Shown here piece after piece: positions 25,923 to 35,232 of a stretch of 64,000 bases of DNA. The stretch comes from Bacillus sp. SB49 (GTDB taxonomy: Bacteria > Bacillota > Bacilli > Bacillales > Halobacillaceae), in contig NZ_CP048117.1 of assembly GCF_000469135.2 (NCBI RefSeq), forward strand, positions 3,385,501 through 3,449,500, given 5' to 3'. Numbering within the stretch: the first letter of the stretch is position 1; each line of letters starts with the position of its first letter. The position numbers and the translations under genes were made by a program. The notes beneath the pieces were generated by a model. It did no database searches and was not told the origin of the DNA. It was given only the letters and a program-made list of their open reading frames with translations.

Positions 25923-26858
25923 CTATTTCATTTTAATAACAATTTTTCCTTTGGCATGGTGCGTCTCACTTAATTTATGAGCCTCCCGCAATCCTTCACC
26001 GGAAAAGTCGAAGGTGTGGCCGATGACGGAGACAAGGCTTCCTTCCTCCATGAACTGCGCTAACTTCGCCAATTGTTCACCACTTGGTTCCAGCCATACA
26101 GACCCCGCTTTTACCCCGTGTTTCTCAGCAAGCTTTTCATCAGGAGGCTGAACGATGGAAGGCATTCGCCCTCCTTTTTTCAATACAGCGAAGCTCTTCT
26201 CCTGAATTTCTCCACCTAATGTATCAACGACGATATCGAAATCATGAAGTACCTCCGAGAAGTCCTCTTCTTTATAATTGATAAACCGGTCAACACCCAG
26301 CTTCTTGACCCAATCCTTATTCTTACCGCTGGCAGTGGCTGCAACATACGCTCCCATTTTTTTTGCAATCTGTACCGCGTAATGTCCGACTCCGCCGGAT
26401 CCAGCATGAACAAGTACCTTGTCCCCTTCCTTTATATCCGCGAAGTCAACGAGGCACTGCCATGCAGTCAGCCCTGCCAACGGAACCGCAGCAGCTTCTT
26501 CAAACCCGATCCCATCAGGAAGATGTGCCAGAAGGTGCTCATCGACGGTCGTATACTCCGCATACGTGCCGAGCCTTGTCGTATCCGGCCGTGCAAAAAC
26601 GCGATCTCCTGTTTTAAAGCCACGGACGTCTTCGCCCGTCTCCTTAATAATTCCTGCGACGTCCCATCCAAGAATTATCGGAAAGTCAAAATCAAGCATT
26701 TCTTTCAAATATCCTTCGCGCAGCTTCCAGTCGATTGGATTGATGGACGTCGCGTGGACTTCCACCACCACTTGATTAGCAGCCGGTTCGGGATTCGGCA
26801 TTTCCTTCTCTATCAATTCATTTCTATTTCCGTACTGTTCGATAACAACCGCTTTCAT
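25923..26858 (-). CDS. NADP-dependent zinc-free oxidoreductase (quinone reductase-like MDR)
   Basis: 311 residues, medium-chain dehydrogenase/reductase fold. The N-terminal GroES-like part starts MKAVVIEQYGNRNELIEKE and ends with PLAGLTAWQCLVDFA. The Rossmann motif is VLVHAGSGGVGHYAVQIAKKMGA. The zinc ligands of alcohol dehydrogenases are missing, as in quinone oxidoreductases. Likely substrates are quinones or alpha,beta-unsaturated carbonyls. The ATG at 26858 follows AAAGGAGTG. It is divergent from recQ and appears monocistronic. Confidence 0.9.
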   Translation of the reverse strand: MKAVVIEQYGNRNELIEKEMPNPEPAANQVVVEVHATSINPIDWKLREGYLKEMLDFDFPIILGWDVAGIIKETGEDVRGFKTGDRVFARPDTTRLGTYAEYTTVDEHLLAHLPDGIGFEEAAAVPLAGLTAWQCLVDFADIKEGDKVLVHAGSGGVGHYAVQIAKKMGAYVAATASGKNKDWVKKLGVDRFINYKEEDFSEVLHDFDIVVDTLGGEIQEKSFAVLKKGGRMPSIVQPPDEKLAEKHGVKAGSVWLEPSGEQLAKLAQFMEEGSLVSVIGHTFDFSGEGLREAHKLSETHHAKGKIVIKMK

Positions 26859-26969
26859 GCAGCGATCACTCCTTTTGTTTGTGCTTTACCCGTGTAGTTT
26901 TCCCCACAGAACCAGCTTGAAACATGATAAGATGGAGGCACGAATGATTACAAATAAAGGATGATCCAA

Positions 26970-29108
26970 ATGATGCAGCAAGCGGAAAAAATACTACAGC
27001 AATATTACGGCTATTCCTCTTTCCGGCCAGGGCAGGAAGAAGTAATTCAACATGTCCTTCATGGGCATAACACGCTCGCAGTCATGCCGACAGGCGGAGG
27101 GAAGTCACTCTGCTATCAAATCCCCGGGCTCACACTAGATGGTACTGCCGTGATCATCTCCCCTCTCATTTCATTGATGAAGGACCAGGTCGACGCTCTC
27201 CTATCCTATGGAGTACCGGCGACTTACATCAACAGCTCCCTCTCCGCACGAGAACAGCAGGAACGCATGACTGCCATCCGGCAAGGAAGATATTCTTTTG
27301 TGTACGTCGCACCGGAGCGGATGGAAGCACCGGATTTCCTTAATCTACTTTCCTCCATCCCGCTGTCCTTGATCGCTTTCGACGAGGCCCACTGCATATC
27401 GCAATGGGGACATGACTTCCGCCCAAGCTACCGATCGATCGTCCCTACTCTCCGTACCATACCGAACCTCCCGGTGGTCATGGCATTGACAGCTACGGCC
27501 ACGAAAGAAGTAATCGAAGATATTAAGCGCCTCATCGATGTGCCGGAAGAAGCCGTCGTCAACACAGGTTTTGCCCGTGAAAACCTATCCTTCCGGGTCA
27601 TCAAAGGACGCGATAAGCGTGACTTCGTTGAAACATATTTGCAGAAAGTTCCGGAGGATGCCGGCATCATTTATACCGCTACTCGTAAAGATGCTGACCA
27701 ACTGCATACATACTTATCGGAAAAGGGGTATGCTTCCGGGAAGTATCATGCTGGGATGACGGAGAACCAGCGTAGACAGACACAGATGGATTTTGTCCAG
27801 GACAAGGTGACCACCATGGTTGCTACGAACGCTTTTGGAATGGGGATTGATAAATCCAACGTCCGTTACGTGATCCACTACTCCATGCCGATGAATATTG
27901 AATCGTATTATCAGGAAGCCGGTCGTGCCGGTCGGGATGGAGAACCGGGAGACTGCGTTCTGCTTTTCACCAGTCAGGATATCAACCTCCAGCGCTTTTT
28001 GATTGATCAGTCTCCTTCTGAAAAGAAGCGGACAGCTGAATACGATAAACTTCAGGCTATGATTAATTACTGCCACACCCACACGTGCCTGCAGCAATAT
28101 ATCCTTGACTATTTCGACAATCCGGTACCTGTGGAGCCATGCGGAAAATGTTCGAACTGTATGCATGAAGGGCAGAAGACGGATATGACGAAAGAAGCTC
28201 AAATGGTGCTGTCCTGTGTGAAGAGGATGGGGGAACGGTTCGGTGCCTCCCTTACCGCGAAGGTGCTTCGGGGATCGAAGGACCAAAAAGTAAAGCAGTT
28301 TCGTTTCGATTCCTTGTCTACCTATGGAATCATGTCCAACTATACGGAAAAAGAATTGACGCGCTTTATTCATTTTCTCACCGCAGAAGGTTATCTGTAC
28401 CCCGGTTCCGGCCGTTACCCAACCTTACAGCTAACCCAGGAGGCTAAGAAAGTAATTAAAGGAGAAGAACCTGTAATCATGCTGGTGGAAGCCGTCGTCA
28501 CAAAAACGAAGGCTGATTACAACGTAGAATACTTTGAAGAATTACGCCGTTTACGCAAGCAGATAGCCGAACAAGAATCCCTGCCGCCTTATGTCATTTT
28601 CTCTGATGCGACTTTGAAGGACTTGACCGCTTATCTCCCGGAAACGAAAGATAACATGTTGAAGATAAAAGGTATCGGGGAACAGAAATATCAGAAATAC
28701 GGGGAAGCATTTCTTGAAATGATTCAGCCATGGGCAAAAGCCGCGGCGGATAAGCCACGGCCTTCCTCCTCTTCCCCCTCTGCTCCTATAAAGAGAGACC
28801 CAGGTGACGATCGACCGAGTCACATCATCAGTTACGAGATGTGGAAACTCGAGGAACAGACGCCAAAGGAGATAGCTGAAGCCAGGGGCATGAGTCAACT
28901 TACCATTGAGAGCCATTTGTTCCGTGCAGCCAAGGAAGGCTATGATATCAACTGGCCAAGCTGGTTTGATGAGCAACAGGAGACCTCTGTACTGGAAGCC
29001 TATGAACAATTGGAGGATAAGAAGCTTAAACCTTTAAAAGACATGCTTCCGGACACTTACAGCTATTCTGCCATCAAAGCTGTTTTAGTTAAACACGATT
29101 TAGTATAA
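26970..29108 (+). CDS. recQ: ATP-dependent DNA helicase RecQ
   Basis: 712 residues. Walker A TGGGKS (41-46), DEAH box (138-141) followed by [13 protein letters not shown] (the RecQ aromatic-rich loop), helicase motif [12 protein letters not shown], a zinc site with four Cys (CLQQY through CGKCSNC), winged helix, HRDC domain ([19 protein letters not shown], near 525-600) and a C-terminal helix-turn-helix extension ([20 protein letters not shown]). It unwinds 3'-5' in repair and recombination. The ATG at 26970 is 9 bases after AAAGG; the one at 26961 is not. kynU begins 15 bases downstream. Confidence 0.95.
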   Translation: MMQQAEKILQQYYGYSSFRPGQEEVIQHVLHGHNTLAVMPTGGGKSLCYQIPGLTLDGTAVIISPLISLMKDQVDALLSYGVPATYINSSLSAREQQERMTAIRQGRYSFVYVAPERMEAPDFLNLLSSIPLSLIAFDEAHCISQWGHDFRPSYRSIVPTLRTIPNLPVVMALTATATKEVIEDIKRLIDVPEEAVVNTGFARENLSFRVIKGRDKRDFVETYLQKVPEDAGIIYTATRKDADQLHTYLSEKGYASGKYHAGMTENQRRQTQMDFVQDKVTTMVATNAFGMGIDKSNVRYVIHYSMPMNIESYYQEAGRAGRDGEPGDCVLLFTSQDINLQRFLIDQSPSEKKRTAEYDKLQAMINYCHTHTCLQQYILDYFDNPVPVEPCGKCSNCMHEGQKTDMTKEAQMVLSCVKRMGERFGASLTAKVLRGSKDQKVKQFRFDSLSTYGIMSNYTEKELTRFIHFLTAEGYLYPGSGRYPTLQLTQEAKKVIKGEEPVIMLVEAVVTKTKADYNVEYFEELRRLRKQIAEQESLPPYVIFSDATLKDLTAYLPETKDNMLKIKGIGEQKYQKYGEAFLEMIQPWAKAAADKPRPSSSSPSAPIKRDPGDDRPSHIISYEMWKLEEQTPKEIAEARGMSQLTIESHLFRAAKEGYDINWPSWFDEQQETSVLEAYEQLEDKKLKPLKDMLPDTYSYSAIKAVLVKHDLV

Positions 29109-29123
29109 AAGGAGGAACCCGAA

Positions 29124-30404
29124 ATGACAAAGCATCTATGGACGTTGGACGCCGTTCGGCAGTTGGACCAAGAAGATCCGATGAAGCACTTCAAGAAAGA
29201 GTTTTACTTGAAGGAAAGCAGCTATTACATGGATGGAAACTCACTGGGCCTGCTTTCCAAACGGGCAGAACAATCATTGTTTACGTCACTGGAGGATTGG
29301 AAAACCTCGGGTATTGATGGATGGACGGAAGCGAAAGAGCCGTGGTTCTATTTGTCGGAGAAGCTGGGAGACGAGACGGCTCCCCTCATCGGAGCAAAGC
29401 CGCATCAGGTTATTAACACCGGCTCCATTACGACCAATCTCCACCAACTGCTGGCCACTTTCTACAACCCGGCAGGTAAAAGAACAAAAATTCTTGCAGA
29501 TACCTTGAATTTCCCATCCGATATCTATGCTCTGAAAAGCCAAATCAAACTTCGGGATTTAGACCCGGCACAAGAGTTAGTACAGATTCAAAGCAAAGAT
29601 GGTTACACGCTGGAGGAGACGCACATCATCAATCAAATGGGAGAGGATATTGCTCTGTTGCTGCTGCCTTCTGTCCTGTACCGCAGCGGTCAGCTTCTGG
29701 ATATCCAAAGGATTACAGAAGCAGCGCACAAACATGGCATCATCGTCGGTTTCGACCTGGCTCATTCCATCGGCTCTGTTCCGCACTCCCTTGATGAATG
29801 GGGAGTCGATTTTGCCGTTTGGTGTACGTATAAATACTTGAACAGCGGACCAGGAGGTGTCGGCGGTTTATATGTCAACGAACGTCATTTAGGCAGGAGT
29901 CCCGGCCTTGCCGGGTGGTTCAGCTCTAATAAACAGAAACAGTTCGACATGGAACACGAACTGACGCCTGCTGAAGATGCCGGTGCTTTCCAGATTGGAA
30001 CCCCGCACATTTTGAGCTCCGCCCCGCTTCTTGGTTCCTTGGAGCTTTTTCACGAAGCTGGTATAGACACTATACGGACTAAATCATTAAAGCTGACGCG
30101 GCTTTTTATGGACCTCATCCATCAAGAGCTTTCCGGGAAAGGCTTCCGTATCGCCAATCCTATGGAAGATGAACGGCGAGGCGGCCATATCTGTCTTCTG
30201 CACAAAGAGGCAGCAAGTATATGCCAAGCATTGAAAGTAGAAGGAGTCACCCCGGATTTCCGGGCACCAGATGTTATCCGACTCGCTCCGATCGCTTTCT
30301 ACACATCCTTCGAAGATGTATTTACAGTGGTCCAGGTATTGAAAGGCATTATGGACCAAGACAAGCATAAGCAATATAAAAACGAGCGTGGAATCATAGC
30401 ATAA
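29124..30404 (+). CDS. kynU: Kynureninase
   Basis: 426 residues, PLP fold type I. It splits kynurenine to anthranilate and alanine. The PLP lysine is Lys237 in [19 protein letters not shown]; the cofactor-binding Asp lies in [10 protein letters not shown]; the substrate region near the N-terminus reads [10 protein letters not shown], all as in bacterial enzymes. The ATG at 29124 follows AAAGGAGGAA. It is 15 bases after recQ and 12 bases before kynB, so the three are probably one transcript. No kynA (tryptophan 2,3-dioxygenase) is in the window. Confidence 0.95.
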   Translation: MTKHLWTLDAVRQLDQEDPMKHFKKEFYLKESSYYMDGNSLGLLSKRAEQSLFTSLEDWKTSGIDGWTEAKEPWFYLSEKLGDETAPLIGAKPHQVINTGSITTNLHQLLATFYNPAGKRTKILADTLNFPSDIYALKSQIKLRDLDPAQELVQIQSKDGYTLEETHIINQMGEDIALLLLPSVLYRSGQLLDIQRITEAAHKHGIIVGFDLAHSIGSVPHSLDEWGVDFAVWCTYKYLNSGPGGVGGLYVNERHLGRSPGLAGWFSSNKQKQFDMEHELTPAEDAGAFQIGTPHILSSAPLLGSLELFHEAGIDTIRTKSLKLTRLFMDLIHQELSGKGFRIANPMEDERRGGHICLLHKEAASICQALKVEGVTPDFRAPDVIRLAPIAFYTSFEDVFTVVQVLKGIMDQDKHKQYKNERGIIA

Positions 30405-30416
30405 GGAGGCAGAAAC

Positions 30417-31037
30417 ATGAAACTTATCGATATCAGCATGCCCCTGCATGAAGGAACCCCGCCATGGCCGGGAGATACGCCTTTTCACTATGAGCATACA
30501 TTTACGATGAAAGAAACAGGTTCTGTTAATGTCGGTCAATTCCAGGCAAGCAACCATATCGGAACCCATGTGGACGCGCCTTACCATTATGACTCCAATG
30601 GGTGGAGAATTGCTGAAGTCCCATTGGAGAGATATATCGGTGATGCTTTAGTTCTTTCCCTTCCGGATAAAGATAGAATTCAAGCGAAAGATTTGGAAGG
30701 CATCGACCTGACAGCCGTAACGAAGGTGATACTCCAAACAAAGAGTTGGAAAGACCGCACTAAATTCCCGAATACCTACACCACCATCGGCGAAGATCTA
30801 GCTCCCTTGCTTCGGGAACACGGCATCGATTTGATCGGCGTGGATACGCCCTCTGTCGATACGGAAAAAAGCAAAGCCTTACCTGGTCATCATTCCCTAT
30901 ATGCTAACGACATTCTCATCCTCGAAGGTCTGCAATTGGATCACGTTTCTCCTGGATTTTATGAACTCATGGCTTTTCCGTTGAAAATGGAGGACGGCGA
31001 TGGGAGTCCGGTACGTGCTGTGTTGCGAGAAAAATAA
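30417..31037 (+). CDS. kynB: Arylformamidase (kynurenine formamidase)
   Basis: 206 residues, cyclase-like fold. The metal motif HIGTHVDAPYH carries His47, His51, Asp53 and His57, and the second part VDTPSVDTEKSKALPGHHSLYA matches KynB enzymes, which hydrolyse N-formylkynurenine to kynurenine. The product feeds KynU encoded just upstream. ATG 30417 follows AAGGAGG 8 bases before. A strong terminator closes the recQ-kynU-kynB unit. Confidence 0.94.
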   Translation: MKLIDISMPLHEGTPPWPGDTPFHYEHTFTMKETGSVNVGQFQASNHIGTHVDAPYHYDSNGWRIAEVPLERYIGDALVLSLPDKDRIQAKDLEGIDLTAVTKVILQTKSWKDRTKFPNTYTTIGEDLAPLLREHGIDLIGVDTPSVDTEKSKALPGHHSLYANDILILEGLQLDHVSPGFYELMAFPLKMEDGDGSPVRAVLREK

Positions 31038-31045
31038 TTCTCCAT

Positions 31046-31080
31046 AAAAAAAGCTTAGAGCCCATGCTCTAAGCTTTTTT
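31046..31080. terminator. Terminator after kynB
   Basis: A perfect 15-16 bp stem AAAAAAGCTTAGAGC (31046-31061) with its complement (31066-31080), 4-base loop, A/T runs on both sides. Confidence 0.93.
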
Positions 31081-31157
31081 CCTTTTATTGATTCACTTTA
31101 CCTTAAGAAAGAGTGGATAGGGTGATACGACGACGGCCTCTCCTTCCCCTTCCAAAG

Positions 31158-32684
31158 TCATTTCCTATTTGTTTTTTGCTCGAAGGCCAGTTGTTTAGCG
31201 ACCTTAGGAGCAAGCCACAGCATTGGAAGCAGCAAAATGGAAACAGGTACAGCGGTGACAACAATAAAGTTCTGCAACTGCGTAATTCCGCTGTCTCCTG
31301 TTACCAACAAAATCACTGCGATTGCGCCCATCAGAACCGCCCAAAAGACACGAACCCATTTCTTAGGGTCCCCCTGTCCTGTGACAGCCATAGCAATGGT
31401 ATAAGACATGGAATCTGTTGTGGTCACGACGAAAAGAATCGTCAATACCAAAAACAATGGTGAAATGATAGTCGCCAGAGGGAACTGCTCCGTGATGGCA
31501 AACATAGCCGCCGGGTTCCCCCCGGCCTCCAACGCTTCTGAGATTGATCCTGGATTACTTAACTCAAAGGAAATCCCGGAACCGCCCAGCACGGTGAACC
31601 AGAAGGTAGAAATAATCGGTGCGAAAATAGAAACGGCTATAATAATGTCACGAATCGTCCGTCCTCTGGAAATTCTACTTACGAGAATAGCCATCATCGG
31701 TCCGTACCCAATGAACCATCCCCAGAAGAAGACAGTCCAGCTGGACAACCATCCTTCATCTCCCCGATACGTACTCATCGGAACAAATTGATCGATATAA
31801 TAGCCGAAAGCTGAAAGAAAATGATTGATGATAAACCCGCCCGGTCCAAAGATGACGATGAAGATCATCAAACCTAACGCGAGCCGGACATTGAAATTAC
31901 TCAGGAACTGAATTCCCTTATGCAATCCTGTTACTGCAGAGATAGTCGCAACCAGCACCACGGCCAATATGATAGTGAACTGTGTGCCGAATTCATCCGG
32001 GATTCCGAAAATGGCCTGCAAACCATAACTCGCTTGTAACCCCAAGAAGCCTAACGGACCAACCGTGCCGGCAGCAACCGCAATGACAGAGAACGCGTCG
32101 ATTACGGTACCAAGCCAGCTGTTTCGCAGCTTTTCACCGAAAATAGGGTAAAGAAGGGTACGAGGTTTCATCGGCATTCCTTTATGGTAGTGGCCATACA
32201 TCATAACGATAGCACTGATCGTTCCTAGAATAGCCCATGCGAGAAAACCCCAGTGCATGAAACTTTGTGCCAAAGCTGGATCGACAGCTGCTTCCGTACC
32301 TGCTTCCACCCCGGCTTGGGATGGCGGAACCGTCAGGAAATGCCACATCGGCTCGGCCGCCGCCCAGAAAACACCGCCGCCCGCCAGAAGGGTAGCCATA
32401 ATGATAGAAAGCCATTGATATAAACCGAGCTCGGGCTTCTCCCTGTTTCCCATCTTTACCTTTCCATATTTAGAGAAACCAAGCCAAAGGCCCACAAAGA
32501 ACGTAGCTAACATAAGTACCTGCCAGAAGGCACCGAAGTATTTTGCTGACCATGCAAAGCTCTCATTTACGATTAGTTCGATCAAATCAATATCGATTAA
32601 GGCAAAAATTACGAATAGTACCAGCAGTCCGCCGCTGATCGCAAATACCGGCCAATCGATTCCATTTGTTTGTTTATTTTTCAT
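31158..32684 (-). CDS. BCCT family osmolyte transporter (OpuD/BetP type)
   Basis: 508 residues, 12 membrane segments. The BCCT signature tryptophan region is visible: SSWTVFFWGWFIGYGPMMAILVSRISRGRTIRD, with the substrate-binding Trp box, and an earlier GGVFWAAAEPMWHF. It takes up betaine, choline or related solutes with Na+ or H+ for osmoprotection or nitrogen supply. The ATG at 32684 has AAGGAGAG 6 bases upstream, the more upstream ATG lies within that site. It is monocistronic. Confidence 0.9.
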   Translation of the reverse strand: MKNKQTNGIDWPVFAISGGLLVLFVIFALIDIDLIELIVNESFAWSAKYFGAFWQVLMLATFFVGLWLGFSKYGKVKMGNREKPELGLYQWLSIIMATLLAGGGVFWAAAEPMWHFLTVPPSQAGVEAGTEAAVDPALAQSFMHWGFLAWAILGTISAIVMMYGHYHKGMPMKPRTLLYPIFGEKLRNSWLGTVIDAFSVIAVAAGTVGPLGFLGLQASYGLQAIFGIPDEFGTQFTIILAVVLVATISAVTGLHKGIQFLSNFNVRLALGLMIFIVIFGPGGFIINHFLSAFGYYIDQFVPMSTYRGDEGWLSSWTVFFWGWFIGYGPMMAILVSRISRGRTIRDIIIAVSIFAPIISTFWFTVLGGSGISFELSNPGSISEALEAGGNPAAMFAITEQFPLATIISPLFLVLTILFVVTTTDSMSYTIAMAVTGQGDPKKWVRVFWAVLMGAIAVILLVTGDSGITQLQNFIVVTAVPVSILLLPMLWLAPKVAKQLAFEQKTNRK

Positions 32685-32830
32685 GATTCTCTCCTTCATA
32701 GTAACTCTTAGTTGTTTTAAGCACAGTGGACCACTTTAACATCAAGGGATTCGGATGTAAAGAAACAGTTTACTCCTATCGTTTGGTAATATTCCCCTGA
32801 TGTTGCATTATATCCTGACAACTCCATGAG

Positions 32831-32858
32831 AAAAAGGTCACGCTTCCGTGACCTTTTT
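32831..32858. terminator. Terminator between the BCCT promoter region and the zinc-ribbon miniprotein
   Basis: A 12-bp perfect stem AAAAAGGTCACG/CGTGACCTTTTT with a 4-base loop. On the minus strand it follows the miniprotein stop directly. Confidence 0.88.
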
Positions 32859-33032
32859 TCATTCTGATTCGTCATATTCAATTTCTTTATCTTTGTGTCT
32901 TCTTTGACACTCTTTGCAAAGCTTCATTTCCTGTTCCTGCTTGCTCGTCAAAAGTGTTCCACAGCTGCTGCATTTGTCAAACTCATTAGGGTTCGCCTGG
33001 AATCCCGGGAGTTCATGTTCTGGACCTGGCAT
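32859..33032 (-). CDS. 57-residue zinc-ribbon-like protein
   Basis: Read from ATG 33032 to TGA 32859-32861. AAAGGAG lies 8 bases before the start. The product begins MPGPEHELPGFQANPNEFDK and has two CxxC knuckles, CSSCG (21-25) and CKEC (39-42), separated by 14 residues, then a charged tail RRHKDKEIEYDESE. The pattern is a rubredoxin-like zinc ribbon; I do not recognise a named family. It starts 42 bases after the stop of the CrtI-like gene on the same strand, so it is the last gene of that transcript, closed by a strong terminator. Confidence 0.7.
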   Translation of the reverse strand: MPGPEHELPGFQANPNEFDKCSSCGTLLTSKQEQEMKLCKECQRRHKDKEIEYDESE

Positions 33033-33074
33033 TTACATCGCTCCTTTCCTTTCTTATTCCCTTACTCCACGTTT

Positions 33075-34553
33075 TCAATCAGCCGAAACTTCTTTCGCTG
33101 CCATTAAACCGGAGAGTGTGACACCGAGGGTGCCTGCCCCCGGGAATACCGTATCGCCACATTGATGAACACCGTCGATACCTGTACGGACCGAATAGCT
33201 CTTCAACCAGCTGTATCTCCCATCCGGTGCATATCCTCCAACTTTTCCTTCCTTTCTTCTCAGCCACTTATGAAAAGTCAATGGTGTACCCGGCAGGACA
33301 ATATCCAACCCTTCCGCGAATCCCGGGAAGTAGTGTTCCACCGTCTGAAGCATCCGGTTTTTCATGGTTTCTTTATGTTCTTCATACTCCTCCGCCTGCC
33401 ACCACTGCTCCAACTCCGTATGGGTCGATATGGTAAGAGACCGCTTCCCTTCAGGCGCCATGCTCTTATCTGACGGATCGGAAAGGGATAAGAGGAACTG
33501 CCCTCCGTCATGCAGTTCCTCCGGCCGTTCCGGATCGATGAACTGATGATACAGCACATCTGTATTTAGGAATACAGATGTGTCGATCCCGGCATGTATA
33601 ATAAAAGCCCCCCATGCCTCCCGCTGCACTTCCTTTGTCTTCTTAATATAGGTCTGTTTCAGAAGCTCTTCTGATAACGTATCATGGAGATTATGGACCG
33701 AATTGTTAAGGATGATTTCTTTCGCCTGAAATACTTTATTGCGTTTGGAATGAAGAAGGAACATTCCCGCTTCCTTCTCTACCCGATGTACAGGGTGGCG
33801 CATATAAATCTCTCCCCCGCCGCTCTTGATATATTCGGAAAGCTGTTCTGCTATCGTTGCAAGCCCTCCATGAACGGCGTAGGCACCTTTATGAAACGTC
33901 TGGAGAGCTGCACAACCAAGAAAGGCCGGACAATACTCTACGCTTGTCTGTACACTGTCCATCAGCTCTCCATTAAGAAACGTCCGAAACAGCTGGTGGC
34001 GTTCCAATCCATATTTCTTCAATCGATCTTCGACTGTCTGGTTCAGGAACGGAAGCAGACGCAAAGAAGACCGGTCCACCATCGGCAGCAGGTTTTTAAC
34101 ATCTTTCCATGTCCGGGGCGGAAATATTGGAAGCTTGTCTATTAAACGGTCGACAAGGGCACCGACGTAGAAGATTTCATCATAAAAAGCTTGAATAGCC
34201 GCGGACTTCTCCGGAAAGTGAAGCTCGATCTCTTCATACCACGCTTGTCTGTCCCGATAATAGTGAATGGTTCGATCAGGCATGTGGATATCCATGATCG
34301 TATCCAGTGTGGTCATAACAGGAACCTCGAGACCAAGCTCGTCATACAATTGATCAAATACACCTCCCGGTTCAAAACCCATTCCGACCGTTGCACCTGA
34401 TTGGAAACGGTAGCCTTGACGGTCAAATTTCCCGGCACTTCCTCCCAGCTCATTGGAGGCTTCAAAGACAGCGACCTTTCGTCCTCGCTTCACAAGGGAC
34501 GCAGCAGCTGCCAAACCACCGAACCCCGCTCCAACTATGGCTGCATCATACAT
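33075..34553 (-). CDS. CrtI/CrtN-like FAD-dependent oxidoreductase (phytoene desaturase superfamily)
   Basis: 492 residues. The N-terminal dinucleotide site is YDAAIVGAGFGGLAAAASLVKRG followed by VAVFEASNELGGSAGKF. The C-terminal FAD contact GDTVFPGAGTLGVTLSGLMAAKEV is typical of carotenoid desaturases and related isomerases and saturases. In Bacillaceae these include CrtN-type dehydrosqualene desaturases, but no other carotenoid gene is in the window, so the substrate is uncertain. The ATG at 34553 has GGAGG 8 bases upstream; upstream in-frame codons are rejected. Confidence 0.8.
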   Translation of the reverse strand: MYDAAIVGAGFGGLAAAASLVKRGRKVAVFEASNELGGSAGKFDRQGYRFQSGATVGMGFEPGGVFDQLYDELGLEVPVMTTLDTIMDIHMPDRTIHYYRDRQAWYEEIELHFPEKSAAIQAFYDEIFYVGALVDRLIDKLPIFPPRTWKDVKNLLPMVDRSSLRLLPFLNQTVEDRLKKYGLERHQLFRTFLNGELMDSVQTSVEYCPAFLGCAALQTFHKGAYAVHGGLATIAEQLSEYIKSGGGEIYMRHPVHRVEKEAGMFLLHSKRNKVFQAKEIILNNSVHNLHDTLSEELLKQTYIKKTKEVQREAWGAFIIHAGIDTSVFLNTDVLYHQFIDPERPEELHDGGQFLLSLSDPSDKSMAPEGKRSLTISTHTELEQWWQAEEYEEHKETMKNRMLQTVEHYFPGFAEGLDIVLPGTPLTFHKWLRRKEGKVGGYAPDGRYSWLKSYSVRTGIDGVHQCGDTVFPGAGTLGVTLSGLMAAKEVSAD

Positions 34554-34692
34554 CACCTTCACCTCCATTTCTTCTGTTTTCCCCCTGAACCCCCGTTTCA
34601 ATACCTTCTATGCTCTGTCTGACGATAATAAAGGAAAAAAGAAGACTTTCCTCCACATGGGAACGTCTAACAATCAGAAAGGAGAGTGAAAT

Positions 34693-35232
34693 TTGGTGAT
34701 GGAACGGAAGGAGCCTTCCTTCACACGTGATGAAGCCATTGAATTCGTGATGATGGAATACGGCGAAATGTTAAAACGGATGATATATACATATGTGAAA
34801 AATCACCACACCACAGACGATCTGTTTCAAGAGGTACTCCTGCTGGTTTATAGGAAATGGGATCGTTTTGATGGTCGTTCACAGTTAAAGACGTGGGTGA
34901 TGCGGATTGCTATCAACCGCTGCAAGGATTTTCTTCGGTCTCCTTTCCAGAGAATGAAGCTCATGAAAGATCAATGGTTGGAACAGACGGATCCTAAACA
35001 GTTGGAGGACGTTGTCTTACAGAAAGAGCAGTGGGAAGAAATTGCAGAAGCAATCCTGAATATGCCTGTTAAATACCGGGAAGTTATGATTCTTACGTTT
35101 CATCAACACCTGACACAAAAAGAAATCGCAGAAGTGACCGGCATCCCCTTATCCACTGTAAAGACGAGAAAGCAGCGCGCAAGAGAAATGCTGAAGGAAA
35201 AGCTCATAGAAGGAGAGTGGACCCTTGAATAA
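34693..35232 (+). CDS. ECF-type sigma-70 family sigma factor
   Basis: About 179 residues. Sigma region 2 (near 20-90) has HHTTDDLFQEVLLLVYRKWDRF and LKTWVMRIAINRCKDFLR. Region 4 (near 120-170) has LPV-like MPVKYREVMILTFHQHLTQKEIAEVTGIPLSTVKTRKQRAREML. Group IV sigma factors are held by a membrane anti-sigma protein, here the overlapping next gene. TTG 34693, GTG 34696 and ATG 34699 are all in frame; GGAG is 8 bases before the TTG, so that is used. A CGTCTAA element (34664-34670) could be the -10 of an autoregulated promoter. Confidence 0.88.
   Translation: MVMERKEPSFTRDEAIEFVMMEYGEMLKRMIYTYVKNHHTTDDLFQEVLLLVYRKWDRFDGRSQLKTWVMRIAINRCKDFLRSPFQRMKLMKDQWLEQTDPKQLEDVVLQKEQWEEIAEAILNMPVKYREVMILTFHQHLTQKEIAEVTGIPLSTVKTRKQRAREMLKEKLIEGEWTLE

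Noticed and set aside
34631-34670. Classical ECF promoter (TGAAAC, 16 bases, CGTC) before the sigma gene
   Set aside because: CGTCTAA is present but no good -35 lies at the right distance; only mentioned as a possibility.
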